Positions 12,745 to 21,731 are shown, counted from the stretch's first letter. The stretch: 64,000 nucleotides of DNA from Arthrobacter russicus (GCF_031454135.1 NZ_JAVDQF010000001.1:434001-498000); one strand, 5' to 3'. Numbers and translations are program-made. Notes: a model not told the origin generated them from the sequence alone.

Positions 12745-14369
12745 ATGACGTCCCGGATCTGCTGATCCTGCAAGAAGAGCTTCCGGGTCTTGCGATCCAC
12801 CAGCACGATGTACAGGGCGAACCCCAGCCCGATCAACGCTGCCGCGATCCGGGCATTGTCCAAACTCAACCAGGCGTCACGCTGCTGCAGATAGGGGTAG
12901 ACGTTCAGTTGGTCCGAAATCGCGTAGATCATGAAGAAGGACAGGATGAAGTACAGCGATTTCACCTGCCAATCGTTCCGGATCCCGGTCACCGCGAAGA
13001 GTGGAATCAGCCAGACGACGTACCAGGACTGGATCATCGGAGCGAGCAGCACCACAGCGGCAAAAGCCAGCGCCATTCTTCGGATGATCCGTTCATAGGT
13101 GCCGCGGAACATCAGCCACGCCACCAAACCGATCGCCACGACCTTGGCCACGTTCCAGATTCCGTGCGCAATCCCCCAGCCGTCCCAGCCGAAAGCTCCG
13201 GCCACGGTGGCCACGGTGAGCCCGATGGCACCCACCGGGGCGTACCAGATCCACACGCTGCCCGGGGCGGAAAGGCCGTTGATCCAGCCGAAGCCGAACC
13301 CGTTGATCCAGCCCATCAAAGCCATCAATCCCAAGGAAAGCGCGGCAGTCAAGCCCCAGAAGATGAACTTCCTCGACCAGCCGGCCTTTTTGCCCGCCCA
13401 CAGCAATCCGGCGAACGGTAGCAGAATCACGGTGATCGGCTTCACGGCAATCGACAGCGTGATCAAAACCACGCCGAGGAAGCCGCGTTTGGTGGCGCAG
13501 TAGTACAGGCCTGCGACCGCCAAACCGATCATCAACGCATCGTTGTGCACGGCGGCGATGAAGTTGACCAGCAACAACGGATTGGCCACGCTGAGCCAGA
13601 GTGCCCGATGCGGATTGACGCCGTGCAGGACCGCGAGCCGGGGCACATAGATCATGCAGAGCACGATGCCGAACACCGAGGTCAATCGGAACAGGAAAAC
13701 CGACAGCTCTGGGCTCCCGGCACTGATCTCGACTACGGCTTGCTCAATCCAGAGGAAAACCGGGCCGTAGGGCGTCGGCGCCTCTGCCCAGAGCTTGTCG
13801 GCCCCCAATCCGAACCAGTTCGACACCGAGGAGATCCCGTTCAAATACGGATCCACTCCGGCCTGCACCAGTCGGCCCTGGGCGATGTAGGCATACACGT
13901 CGCGGCTGAACAGCGGGATCGCGAACATCATCGGCAGGCCCCAGAGCACGATCGCCTGTTTGACGATCCGGCCCGACGCCGGCGGCCACCCTTTGGCGCG
14001 CTGGCCCAGTCTGAGCCAGGCCCGGACCAACAGCATCCCGCCGATCGCCAGGCTGCTGATCGACAACGCGGCACCGATCGGCTCCACCCGCATCCAGGTG
14101 AAAACCGGGTTCCGCCAAAGCACCGAGGAAGTGCCCACCCAACCGATGCCGACCGATCCGAACAAGAGGAGCAAGGAGCCGATCAACCCCGCGATCAGCG
14201 GAACCCAGGCATCATGGAGCCCATGGTCGGAGCCGGATTCCTCGGATTTTCCGGCCAGGCCGGATCCGGTCATCGGCGCATTGAGTTCTGCGCCGCGGCT
14301 ATCCGGGCTCGGTCGCGATGCAGTCTCCGGGCGCTCCCCTACACCGGCGGTCGACTCAGGCGTTGTCAT
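12741..14369 (-). CDS. MptB-like polyprenol-phosphomannose-dependent alpha-1,6-mannosyltransferase
   Basis: A 542-residue GT-C membrane protein. After a hydrophilic N-terminal tail of about 50 residues come roughly 12 TM segments. The loop SRDVYAYIAQGRLVQAG carries the acidic GT-C signature, and DPYLNG, TPYGPVFLWIE and HNDALMIGL are typical of the actinobacterial MptA/MptB family that extends the alpha-1,6-mannan core of lipomannan. The whole family fold is present and the length is normal. The upstream region also drives orn on the other strand. Confidence 0.83.
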   Translation of the reverse strand: MTTPESTAGVGERPETASRPSPDSRGAELNAPMTGSGLAGKSEESGSDHGLHDAWVPLIAGLIGSLLLLFGSVGIGWVGTSSVLWRNPVFTWMRVEPIGAALSISSLAIGGMLLVRAWLRLGQRAKGWPPASGRIVKQAIVLWGLPMMFAIPLFSRDVYAYIAQGRLVQAGVDPYLNGISSVSNWFGLGADKLWAEAPTPYGPVFLWIEQAVVEISAGSPELSVFLFRLTSVFGIVLCMIYVPRLAVLHGVNPHRALWLSVANPLLLVNFIAAVHNDALMIGLAVAGLYYCATKRGFLGVVLITLSIAVKPITVILLPFAGLLWAGKKAGWSRKFIFWGLTAALSLGLMALMGWINGFGFGWINGLSAPGSVWIWYAPVGAIGLTVATVAGAFGWDGWGIAHGIWNVAKVVAIGLVAWLMFRGTYERIIRRMALAFAAVVLLAPMIQSWYVVWLIPLFAVTGIRNDWQVKSLYFILSFFMIYAISDQLNVYPYLQQRDAWLSLDNARIAAALIGLGFALYIVLVDRKTRKLFLQDQQIRDVI

Positions 14370-14544
14370 AGGGCAGATTCCGATCTTGCTTTTCCCGGGC
14401 CGCAGCAGTCAGCGATGCCGGCGGCGATGAAGCTTCGTCTATTTTAGACCGGATGGCGGCAACTCGCTCGCCGCAACACCGGAGGCGAGCGCACTGCAGC
14501 CGAAAGACCTCGGCGGAACGGGCCCGGCAGAGTACATTAGTCCA

Positions 14545-15192
14545 GTGTCTATTTCTTCTGAACGTATTGTCTGGATCGACTGTGAGATGACCGGCCTGGA
14601 TTTGGCCGTCGACGCCCTCATCGAAGTCGCGGTCCTGGTCACCGATTCCGATCTGAACGTGCTCGGCGAGGGAGTCGACGTCGTGATCAAACCGGCGGAC
14701 GCCGCATTGGCCCAAATGAACGACTTCGTGCGCGACATGCATACCGCTTCGAAACTTTTGGCTGAGCTGCCGCACGGCACCACTATGGAATCCGCCGAGG
14801 CCGAGGTCCTCGAATACATCAAGAAGTTCGTGCCGGAACCGGGCAAGGCGCAGCTCGGCGGAAACTCGGTAGGCACCGACCGGATGTTCCTGGCCCGCGA
14901 CATGCCCGCTGTGGTGGAGCACCTGCACTACCGGGTGGTCGACGTTTCCACAATCAAGGAACTCGCCCGCCGCTGGTATCCGCGGGCTTACTTCCAATCC
15001 CCCGCCAAGCACGGCGGGCACCGGGCATTGGGCGACATCGTGGATTCGATCAACGAACTGCGTTATTACCGCGAGGCGGTTTTCGTGCCTGCTCCGGGCC
15101 CGGATACCGCCACCGCACAACGAATTTCCAAAAAAATCGGCGCGCCGGAGGCCGATGAGGTCGCGAGCACCCCTTCGGACCCTGTAGAGTAG
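14545..15192 (+). CDS. orn: Oligoribonuclease
   Basis: A 215-residue DEDDh 3'-5' exonuclease that clears 2-5 nt RNAs and pGpG. The DEDDh residues are in WIDCEMTGLD (exo I), the MNDFVRDMH region, GNSVGTDRMFLARDMP (exo II) and HRALGDIVDSINELRYYRE (exo III). GTG start at 14545. The C-terminus is about 30 residues longer than E. coli Orn and poorly conserved. tRNA-His follows 22 bases later and may share readthrough transcription. Confidence 0.96.
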   Translation: MSISSERIVWIDCEMTGLDLAVDALIEVAVLVTDSDLNVLGEGVDVVIKPADAALAQMNDFVRDMHTASKLLAELPHGTTMESAEAEVLEYIKKFVPEPGKAQLGGNSVGTDRMFLARDMPAVVEHLHYRVVDVSTIKELARRWYPRAYFQSPAKHGGHRALGDIVDSINELRYYREAVFVPAPGPDTATAQRISKKIGAPEADEVASTPSDPVE

Positions 15193-15214
15193 TTACCGCT
15201 GCAAAACGCACTTG

Positions 15215-15290
15215 GTGGGATTAGCTCAGTTGGCAGAGCGCCTGGTTGTGGTCCAGGAGGTCGCGGGTTCAACCCCCGTATCTCACCCCA
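15215..15290 (+). tRNA. tRNA-His (anticodon GTG)
   Basis: The acceptor GTGGGAT pairs with ATCTCAC; the anticodon loop TTGTGGT carries GTG; the T arm is GCGGG-TTCAACC-CCCGT. A G at 15214 can supply G-1 opposite the C discriminator, the histidine identity element, and CCA is encoded at 15288-15290. Confidence 0.95.
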
Positions 15291-15300
15291 AGTAATGCGG

Positions 15301-15338
15301 ATGAGGGCTGTATCGGAAGATTCCGGAACAGCCCTCAT
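15301..15338. terminator. Hairpin terminator after tRNA-His
   Basis: A perfect 11-bp inverted repeat (ATGAGGGCTGT at 15301 and its complement ending at 15338) with a smaller inner CGGA/TCCG pairing. It sits 10 bases after the tRNA and before def. No long T tract follows, so termination efficiency is uncertain. Confidence 0.7.
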
Positions 15339-15453
15339 TCGTGTATTACGGTAGTTTCAGATCTTCGCCCGAGGGTCGGCGGCAGCGCTGAATTCGTTGC
15401 GACGATCCCGGGCGCAGTCTCCCGGGCGACCCAGTTCGAAAGGCCAGAACGCA

Positions 15454-16026
15454 ATGACCGTGCACCCGATCGTCATCAAAGGCGAACCCGTCTTGCACCG
15501 CCGCGCCAAAGAGGTCGAGACCTTCGACGATGATTTGCGCACCTTGGTGGCGGATATGCATGAAACCAATCGGGTGGCCAACGGCGCCGGGCTGGCCGCC
15601 CCGCAGATCGGCCTCGGCTTGCGGATCTTCGTCTATGCCATGGAGAACGACGACGGCGTTCCGGCACAGGGCGTTCTGGTCAACCCGAGCCTGGTCTTGG
15701 GCAAGGTCTCCGGAAACGCTCCGGATCCGGACGATGAAGCTGAAGGCTGCCTTTCCGTTCCCGGTGAACATTTTCCGCTCAAACGCGCTGAATGGGTGCG
15801 GGTCAGCGGCTTCGACGAGTTCGGCCAAGCCCTCGAATTCGAGGCAACGGGCTGGTTCGCCCGTTGCATGCAGCATGAATACGACCATCTGGACGGCAAG
15901 CTGTACGTTGACCGCCTGGTGGACCGGTATCAGCGCAAGGCCCGGCGGGTCGCCAAAGACCACGGCTGGGGCGTCCCGGGGCTCAGCTGGATGCCCGGCG
16001 TGGACCCCGACCCGTTCGGCCATTGA
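15454..16026 (+). CDS. def: Peptide deformylase
   Basis: A 190-residue metallohydrolase that removes the N-formyl group from nascent proteins. All three motifs are present: GAGLAAPQIG, EGCLSVPG with the metal cysteine, and MQHEYDHLDG with the two metal histidines and catalytic glutamate. ATG 15454 with CGAAAGG upstream is preferred over the open upstream frame. The stop overlaps the ATG of the next gene (TGATG), so the pair is translationally coupled. Confidence 0.96.
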   Translation: MTVHPIVIKGEPVLHRRAKEVETFDDDLRTLVADMHETNRVANGAGLAAPQIGLGLRIFVYAMENDDGVPAQGVLVNPSLVLGKVSGNAPDPDDEAEGCLSVPGEHFPLKRAEWVRVSGFDEFGQALEFEATGWFARCMQHEYDHLDGKLYVDRLVDRYQRKARRVAKDHGWGVPGLSWMPGVDPDPFGH

Positions 16027-16865
16027 TGGACACCGCGGAGCTGCTCGATTGGGCGGACATCCAGGCCTCCGATCGTGCGGAGACCGGTTCGTTGCTGGCG
16101 GCCGAGCCCGGTCCGCAAGTTCAAGCCGCACTGCGCGTACTGCGCCGGCGTTGGATGGAGATCGGCGCGCCGCCGCCAGCTCCCGGGATCGATGAACTCG
16201 CCTGGTTGCATGCCCTGCTGCGATTCATCCCGGAGCAGCTCGAAGGTTACCGGGGCCGCGGGGTTCCGGAGGCTGTGGCCCGGGCTACGCTCGCCGACAT
16301 CGGGCGGCACGTGGCGATTTCCCGGACCACAAATGGGCATTTCGGACTGGAGACCTGGAAGTGGCTCACCGAACAGGCCAGCGGAACCTTGTTCCAGCTC
16401 GGGCGGTTGCATTTCCACCTGATTCCCGGACCGGCAGGCATCCCAGGTTTGCGCGCCGGGGAAAAGGTCCTCGGGATGCACATCCCCGAGACCGGCCCGC
16501 TCCGGCCCGGGTTGGTTCAGGAATCCTTGGCACGTGCGGTGCAGTTCTTCGGCGAGTGCTTCCCGGAACACCCGGTCCGGTTCGGGCATTGCCATTCATG
16601 GCTGTTGGACCCGTATCTGGCCCGGCAGCTGCCGTCCGATTCGAATATCGTCGCTTTCGCCAACCGCTTCACCCGGTTCGGCGAATTGTTCGACGCTCCC
16701 GGTGACGCGGTCTACTTCACCTTCCGGACCCGGGACATGACGAAACTGGCCGGACTCCCCCGGGAATCCCGGCTGCAACAAGTAGTCCTCGAACGGATTG
16801 GCGCGGGCGGCTCCTGGCAAGCCGCCCAGGGTTACCTCGACTTGCCCGGAGTCAGTTCTCCCTGA
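16026..16865 (+). CDS. GNAT-like acyltransferase (NAT_N/GNAT_C two-domain type)
   Basis: A 279-residue protein of the actinobacterial acyltransferase family with an N-terminal helical NAT_N-like domain and a C-terminal GNAT_C-like domain. The stretch LGMHIPETGPLRPGLVQESL is the conserved segment of the C-terminal domain. ATG 16026 overlaps the def stop by one base. The reaction and substrate are not established. Its 3' end overlaps a small convergent gene by 14 bases. Confidence 0.75.
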   Translation: MDTAELLDWADIQASDRAETGSLLAAEPGPQVQAALRVLRRRWMEIGAPPPAPGIDELAWLHALLRFIPEQLEGYRGRGVPEAVARATLADIGRHVAISRTTNGHFGLETWKWLTEQASGTLFQLGRLHFHLIPGPAGIPGLRAGEKVLGMHIPETGPLRPGLVQESLARAVQFFGECFPEHPVRFGHCHSWLLDPYLARQLPSDSNIVAFANRFTRFGELFDAPGDAVYFTFRTRDMTKLAGLPRESRLQQVVLERIGAGGSWQAAQGYLDLPGVSSP

Positions 16866-17034
16866 TCACCCGCTGGAGGTCCTCGGAACAGATCTCCCGC
16901 AAGTGCTCGAACTGCCGGTACCGCTCCCGGCTGATGGCACCGGACTTCACGTCCGACTCGGCTTGTTTCAATTGCCGATCGGCCTCGTCCAGATTGCGTT
17001 GGGCGAGTTCCACTGGGTTCACGATTTCATTCAT
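16852..17034 (-). CDS. Small helical protein, 60 aa, unknown
   Basis: A charged, probably coiled-coil peptide: MNEIVNPVELAQRNLDEA at the N-terminus, then heptad-like Leu/Gln/Glu residues to the end. ATG 17034 has GGAGAAAG about 14 bases upstream, which is long. It overlaps the 3' end of the convergent acyltransferase by 14 bases. It could be a genuine small gene or chance coding; amino-acid composition favours a real helical protein. Confidence 0.5.
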   Translation of the reverse strand: MNEIVNPVELAQRNLDEADRQLKQAESDVKSGAISRERYRQFEHLREICSEDLQRVIREN

Positions 17035-17137
17035 GGCATCACGATGGCACTTTCTCCGGCACAAATCCAGCATGGTTGAGCTGTTTCACTCGACGGAGGT
17101 GGTACCGGTTGTCGCTAGGGATCCGCCCCAAACAGGA

Positions 17138-18523
17138 CTACTGCTGAGCCCCCAGCCAAGCAGCGTAACTCCCTTCGAGTTCGACTACACGATGGCCCGC
17201 ACGACGCAGCGTGCTGGCCGCAACCGAGTTGCGCACACCGCCTTGGCAAAAGGACACAATCGTTCCCGCCCGGGGAAGTTGGTCTTGATGCCAGAGCACT
17301 TTGCCTGCGCTCAGCTGACGCGCACCAGGAATCGTCCCCGCCTGGTACTCGGAAAGATTCCGGACGTCCAGGAGCAAGGCATAGTCGAGGGCGTCCAGTT
17401 CAGCTGGATCTATTGTCTCCGGAAGACACGGCGGGAGTCCTGCCAGCGAGGTGACATAGCCCCGGACGCCATCGATGCCGACCCGCACCAGGTGGTTTCG
17501 CAGGTACTTGGCCGCTTCCCGGTTTTCTGCGAGCAACACCAGCTCACTGACCTCTGATTCCGGATCGTATGCCCAAGCGGAATAGCTGGCTGGCTTGCCG
17601 GTCGCAGGAATATTCAGCGAACCGCATACCGTGCCTTGGTGGACCTCTGCCGGGTCCCGTGAATCGATGAAAATCAGAGCACCGGTGCGCAGACCCCGCT
17701 CGACCGAATCAGCATCGAGTTCGGTGAGCTCGGGGCGCGGCCCCAAGACCTGTGGCCCGTTCCGATTCTGCCGTTTCATGCGTCCGAAGTAGGCCGGCGC
17801 ATCGGCCTGCCCGGCCAGCAACTCGATGACGAACTGCGACTCGTCGTCGGCGTCGAGGTGACGGCCCCACCAGGAAAACCGCCGCTCGTATCCAACGGTC
17901 GTCGAAGGTACCGAGCCGAGCGCCCGCCCGCAGGCACTGCCGGAACCGTGGGCCGGGTAAATTTGCACGTAATCCGGCAAAGTCAGCAACTTTTCCCGCA
18001 GGCTGCAGAACAATTGTCGTGCACCTTCGTATCTGGTATCTGTTCCTCCCGCCGCCTCGTCGAGCAAATCCGGCCGTCCTAGATCTCCGACTAGCACGAA
18101 GTCTCCAGAAAACAGGTAACCCGGCTGATTCGAGACTGCCCTGTCGGTCAACAAAAAGGACAGGTGCTCCGGTGTGTGGCCCGGGGTGTGCAGCGCGGTC
18201 AAGCCCAGATTCCCGATGGTAATGATGTCCCCGTCGTAAAGGCGCTTGCCGTCGAAGGCATATTGCCAGTCCTCGCCGCCTTCGCCCGAGAGATAGACTT
18301 CCGCCTCGGTGGCCGCCGCTAATTCCCGCGTACCGGAAAGGTAGTCGGCGTGGATATGAGTCTCCACCACCGCGGTTATCCGCAGATTGTTCCGGCTGGC
18401 TAATCGCTGATACTCCGCAATGTCGCGCCGAGGATCGATGACGATCGCCTCACCAGCCTGTTGGCAACCGACGAAATAGCTGGCTTGCGACAGATCTTCG
18501 TCGTACAAACGCTCCAGTAGCAT
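17138..18523 (-). CDS. Persulfide dioxygenase-rhodanese fusion (CstB-like)
   Basis: A 461-residue cytoplasmic protein. The N-terminal metallo-beta-lactamase domain (residues 1-250) carries THIHADYLSG (H56, H58, D60), HTPGHTPEH (H112, H116) and SGDFVLVGDLGRPDL, the ETHE1-type mononuclear iron site that oxidises glutathione or low-molecular-weight persulfide to sulfite. Two rhodanese domains follow. The first (about 270-360) has no catalytic cysteine and looks structural; the second has SFCQGGVRNS with the active cysteine. This order matches CstB-type enzymes. It lies 79 bases downstream of the sulfide:quinone oxidoreductase gene, with which it should form a sulfide detoxification pair. Confidence 0.9.
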   Translation of the reverse strand: MLLERLYDEDLSQASYFVGCQQAGEAIVIDPRRDIAEYQRLASRNNLRITAVVETHIHADYLSGTRELAAATEAEVYLSGEGGEDWQYAFDGKRLYDGDIITIGNLGLTALHTPGHTPEHLSFLLTDRAVSNQPGYLFSGDFVLVGDLGRPDLLDEAAGGTDTRYEGARQLFCSLREKLLTLPDYVQIYPAHGSGSACGRALGSVPSTTVGYERRFSWWGRHLDADDESQFVIELLAGQADAPAYFGRMKRQNRNGPQVLGPRPELTELDADSVERGLRTGALIFIDSRDPAEVHQGTVCGSLNIPATGKPASYSAWAYDPESEVSELVLLAENREAAKYLRNHLVRVGIDGVRGYVTSLAGLPPCLPETIDPAELDALDYALLLDVRNLSEYQAGTIPGARQLSAGKVLWHQDQLPRAGTIVSFCQGGVRNSVAASTLRRAGHRVVELEGSYAAWLGAQQ

Positions 18524-18602
18524 AGGTCTCCTTGGACTCTGTGTCGCGAAACCTAAGTTGCACGACCTGTTTTCGGGATCTAAGAGGTGGCAGTTGTGAG
18601 GA

Positions 18603-19799
18603 TCAGGCCTTACCTTTGAGGATCAGATTCCAATACAAAGCTGGAAGGCCATGACGTTTCAGGAACCACATATCCCGGCGTTCGCGAGTCGTGTCGATCA
18701 GCGGGAAGCTGGGCGTGTGCTCATGGCGATAATCGAACTCCGCCAGCAGCACGGTACGCCGTGAGGTGGTTAACGGACATGAGGAATATCCCTGGTAACG
18801 CGCTTCAGGCTTGGACTGATGCATGACAGCCAGAAGATTTGCCACCACTACAGGCGCCTGTTTGCGCACCGCAGCCCCGGTTTTGGAATTGGGACTAGAC
18901 CCGACATCGCCCAGCGCGAAGATCTTGGGATAGCGGACGTGCTGAAGCGTGTTCGGATCGACTTCAATGTATCCCCAAGGGTTCTCCGGCGAAGGCAAAA
19001 GGCTTTGCTTGATCCAATCCGGAGCAGACTGCGGCGGTACAACATGGAGCATATCGTACGAGATCTCTTCGCTGGTCTCGGTGGAATTGTCCCGGATGAC
19101 TACCATCGACCGATCTGGCTTGATCCCGGTTGCCTCGCTATTGTGCCGTACTTCGATCCCATAGCGCTGAGCTACCTTCATCAGCTCTCGGGAAAACACC
19201 TCGACGCCAAACATCCTGTCGCTAGGCAACACCAACAGCAACCGGATGTCCCCTAAAACGCCTTGTTTCCGCCAATAGTCGGCAGCCAGGTAGGCGATTT
19301 TTTGTGGTGCCCCGCCACACTTAATCGGACCCGACGGCATGGTGAAAACCGCAGTTCCCTTCCGCATTCCTTTGATGAGACGCCACGTCTTGGGTGCCAA
19401 GTCGAACCGGTAGTTGCTCGAGGCTGAGGGGGATCTCATGGCTTCCTGCATGCCCGGGACCCGATCCCAATCCAACTGCAATCCGGGACAGACCACCAAG
19501 TAGTCATATCCCACTATGTCCCCGCCGGCGAGCGACACTAGTTGCGCAAGGGGATCCACTGCAACAGCAGCGTCCTTGATCCATGACACGCCCCGGGGCA
19601 TCACCTTGGCCTCCGGGCGCACCGCTTGGTCGGCCGGCGCACACCCGCCACCGATCAGGGTAAAAAGCGGCTGATAATAATGATCCTCACTCGGCTCAAT
19701 CACGGCGACACCCGGTTGCCCGCTATTGCGCAACCGTGCGGCAACACTGATGCCGGCGTTTCCGCCGCCGATAACGACAATCCGATAGTGCACATCCAT
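18603..19799 (-). CDS. sqr: Sulfide:quinone oxidoreductase-type flavoprotein
   Basis: A 398-residue FAD/NAD(P)-binding protein. The dinucleotide fold VVIGGGNAGIS is at residues 8-18, GLQLDWDRVPGM lies near 106-117, and the second flavin motif is KIFALGDVGSSPNSKTGAA. Candidate catalytic cysteines are C161 (KCGGAPQK) and C341 (YSSCPLTT), the pair expected to carry the polysulfide. It oxidises sulfide to persulfide or polysulfane and passes electrons to quinone at the membrane surface. ATG 19799 follows AAGGGGTAACA; an upstream in-frame extension is rejected. G+C is visibly lower than in flanking genes. It is controlled, by inference, by the GntR gene upstream. Confidence 0.9.
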   Translation of the reverse strand: MDVHYRIVVIGGGNAGISVAARLRNSGQPGVAVIEPSEDHYYQPLFTLIGGGCAPADQAVRPEAKVMPRGVSWIKDAAVAVDPLAQLVSLAGGDIVGYDYLVVCPGLQLDWDRVPGMQEAMRSPSASSNYRFDLAPKTWRLIKGMRKGTAVFTMPSGPIKCGGAPQKIAYLAADYWRKQGVLGDIRLLLVLPSDRMFGVEVFSRELMKVAQRYGIEVRHNSEATGIKPDRSMVVIRDNSTETSEEISYDMLHVVPPQSAPDWIKQSLLPSPENPWGYIEVDPNTLQHVRYPKIFALGDVGSSPNSKTGAAVRKQAPVVVANLLAVMHQSKPEARYQGYSSCPLTTSRRTVLLAEFDYRHEHTPSFPLIDTTRERRDMWFLKRHGLPALYWNLILKGKA

Positions 19800-19888
19800 T
19801 GTTACCCCTTGGTCCTTCGTTATCGAGTCCTCGTTGCGCTTCACCCGGCAAATACAGGGACTCCGTCGCATCGATGTACGCATCTTCC

Positions 19889-19918
19889 ATAATGTACGTA
19901 CATTTCTGGATTTGTAAA
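19889..19918 (-). promoter_or_regulatory. sqr promoter with embedded palindromic operator
   Basis: On the minus strand TTTACA (-35, at 19918-19913) is followed after 18 bases by CATTAT (-10, 19894-19889); TACATT at 16-base spacing is an alternative. Between them lies the perfect 14-bp palindrome AATGTACGTACATT (19891-19904), overlapping the -10 box. The position suits a repressor site. A related half-site GATGTACGC lies at 19873-19881. The adjacent GntR protein is the likely binder, by inference. Confidence 0.6.
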
Positions 19919-19947
19919 CCTAGCGAGGCTCTTTCAGCTCGGGCATC

Positions 19948-20697
19948 TCATGGATAAGGCGTTGTGATCGCGAACCGGTCGCCGCGGATCAGTGTCTCCC
20001 GCCATTCCAACGGGCGGCCGTCGACCCGACCCATTCGCTCGATGTAGAACGCGGCATCGCCGACTTCGCAGGAAAGCTCGTCGGCCCGTTCCGCGGATAG
20101 CAGGACTGCGCGCAAGGTTTCCTCGCCATCAGTCAGAACCAAATTGCAATGGCGGCGCAAAACGTCATAGAGCGCGGCGTTCTTCAAATCGACAGCGAGT
20201 ACCTCACGAGCATCGGGCGCCAACCATAGACGATCGAGTGCTATCGGCTCCTCATCGGCGAATCGCAAACGGGAAAGGTGCACCAAGTCGGCGTCGGGCT
20301 CCAGCTCCAGCCGCTCGGCCACAGCGGAATTCTTACAAATTCGCGAGGCCAGAATCTCACTACGTTGTGACATTCCATTGGCCTGGACAGCTGCGAACAA
20401 GCTGTACATGGGGCCATAACGATGCTCGCTCGAAACATGGACCACTTTGGACGGTTTGCCCGGAGCAGCCTCAATTAAGCCGCTCCTCCGCAACGGATCA
20501 AGCGCCGCACGGATCGTCGAACGGCTGACCCCGTAATGTCTGGCGAGTTCGATCTCGCCCGGAAAATCCTCCGGAAAATCCCCCCTCCGGATTCGCCGCC
20601 GAAGATCCTCCTGAACCGCAGACCAAAGCGTCGGGCGCCCGCCATCCCCACGCGGTCTCAGTTGAACGGCAAACTCCTGGTCTGTTGCAGCGCACAT
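19948..20697 (-). CDS. GntR-family transcriptional regulator with UTRA domain (HutC type)
   Basis: A 249-residue regulator. The winged helix-turn-helix covers about residues 25-90 (LWSAVQEDLRRRI, ELARHYGVSRSTIRAALDPL, RSGLIEAAPGKPS), and a UTRA effector-binding domain runs to the end (EPIALDRLWLAP, ALYDVLRRHCNL, RAVLLSAERADELS, YIERMGRVDGRPLEW). Such proteins are usually repressors released by a small ligand. It is the first gene of a same-strand run regulator-sqr-persulfide dioxygenase, so it probably controls sulfide oxidation. That pairing is unusual because CstR, BigR and FisR are the known regulators of such operons. Confidence 0.88.
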   Translation of the reverse strand: MCAATDQEFAVQLRPRGDGGRPTLWSAVQEDLRRRIRRGDFPEDFPGEIELARHYGVSRSTIRAALDPLRRSGLIEAAPGKPSKVVHVSSEHRYGPMYSLFAAVQANGMSQRSEILASRICKNSAVAERLELEPDADLVHLSRLRFADEEPIALDRLWLAPDAREVLAVDLKNAALYDVLRRHCNLVLTDGEETLRAVLLSAERADELSCEVGDAAFYIERMGRVDGRPLEWRETLIRGDRFAITTPYP

Positions 20698-20820
20698 GAA
20701 GCCATTCTGCTACATTGCACTTCGCTGGGCGTCGCAGCTGCCGCCGACCGCTTCTGCTAGCCACCAGAGCTTAGGCGCTACCGGAGGATCGTCCAAGCAG
20801 GCTTTCCGGGAGCCTGAAGC

Positions 20821-21609
20821 TCAGAGGCCCGAAGCCAGGCTCGGCTCCATCATGCAGCCGCCGAGGACTGCTGCCATAGCCTGCTTCTCCGCCTCGGTGA
20901 CCCACAAGGCATAAGCCGCTTTGACCGAAACCTGACGTGCCACATAACCGCAGTGGTAACCCTGGTTCGGCGGCAGCCAGCCAGCCGCATCGGCGTCGGA
21001 CTTTTTGACGTTCGCCGGGCCATCGACCGCAATCAGGTTGAGCGGATCGTTGGCGAAAGCCAGGCGCTGTCCCGGTTGCAGCGACTGTGCGCCCTTCTGC
21101 CAAGCGTCCGAAAGCGCCACCACATGGTCAATTTGCACCGCCCCGGAGGTTTCCGGGCCTCTGCGGAAGTCGATCTGCCGACCGGTGTACGGATCCGATA
21201 GGCTGCCTGCTGCCACTAGGCAGCCGGATCCGGGCTGCACGGTGATTCCACGCAGATCCCGGTGCAGCACGTCGTTGCGGGTATCGCAACCATTGCCGTC
21301 TACGTCGCTCCAGGCAGAACCGAATTTCTCCCTGCCGTATCCGGTCCTGGCCACGGGGGCTTTGACTTCGAGCGATTCCAGCAAAGCCGCCGCCGTGGTC
21401 TGGCGGAATCGTTTGACCGGACCGGGAGTATTGGCGTCGGCGGGTTCGGCGACTATGTCGGCGCCGAGTGCGATTCGCCATTGCTGCGAGCGGTTCAGCA
21501 GTGCCGCAGCATTGAATCCGGCACCGAGGAGGAAGGCCATGACCAGCACCGCGCCCGGCCATACCCGGAATGCCCTGCCTATTTTATGCCTGCCCATTTT
21601 CGGGATCAT
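20821..21609 (-). CDS. Secreted or membrane-anchored HNH endonuclease (GmrSD C-terminal/DUF1524 type)
   Basis: A 262-residue protein with an N-terminal hydrophobic segment (about residues 17-38), acting as signal anchor or signal peptide. The downstream nuclease domain has QIDHVVALSDAWQKGA, FANDPLNLIAVDG, NVKKSDADAAGWLPPN and YHCGYVARQVSVK, the HNH/DUF1524 pattern of many actinobacterial extracellular nucleases. Four cysteines may form disulfides, consistent with export. ATG 21609 or ATG 21597 could be the start. Its role is probably nutrient scavenging from DNA or competition. Confidence 0.85.
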   Translation of the reverse strand: MIPKMGRHKIGRAFRVWPGAVLVMAFLLGAGFNAAALLNRSQQWRIALGADIVAEPADANTPGPVKRFRQTTAAALLESLEVKAPVARTGYGREKFGSAWSDVDGNGCDTRNDVLHRDLRGITVQPGSGCLVAAGSLSDPYTGRQIDFRRGPETSGAVQIDHVVALSDAWQKGAQSLQPGQRLAFANDPLNLIAVDGPANVKKSDADAAGWLPPNQGYHCGYVARQVSVKAAYALWVTEAEKQAMAAVLGGCMMEPSLASGL

Positions 21610-21731
21610 GCAGCGAATCTAGACTCCGGCACCCACGAAGTTGCGCCAAGCCGTCGAATCCGACGCTGAATGTGGACAACTCGCCTGAATCTCCAGCCGT
21701 ACGCCCCCGGGCCAGAACCTAGACTGGCCCA

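Noticed and set aside
13545-14447. A 300-codon plus-strand frame opposite the MptB-like gene
   Set aside because: Gln/His/Arg/Pro-rich shadow composition; the minus-strand gene has membrane segments and family motifs.
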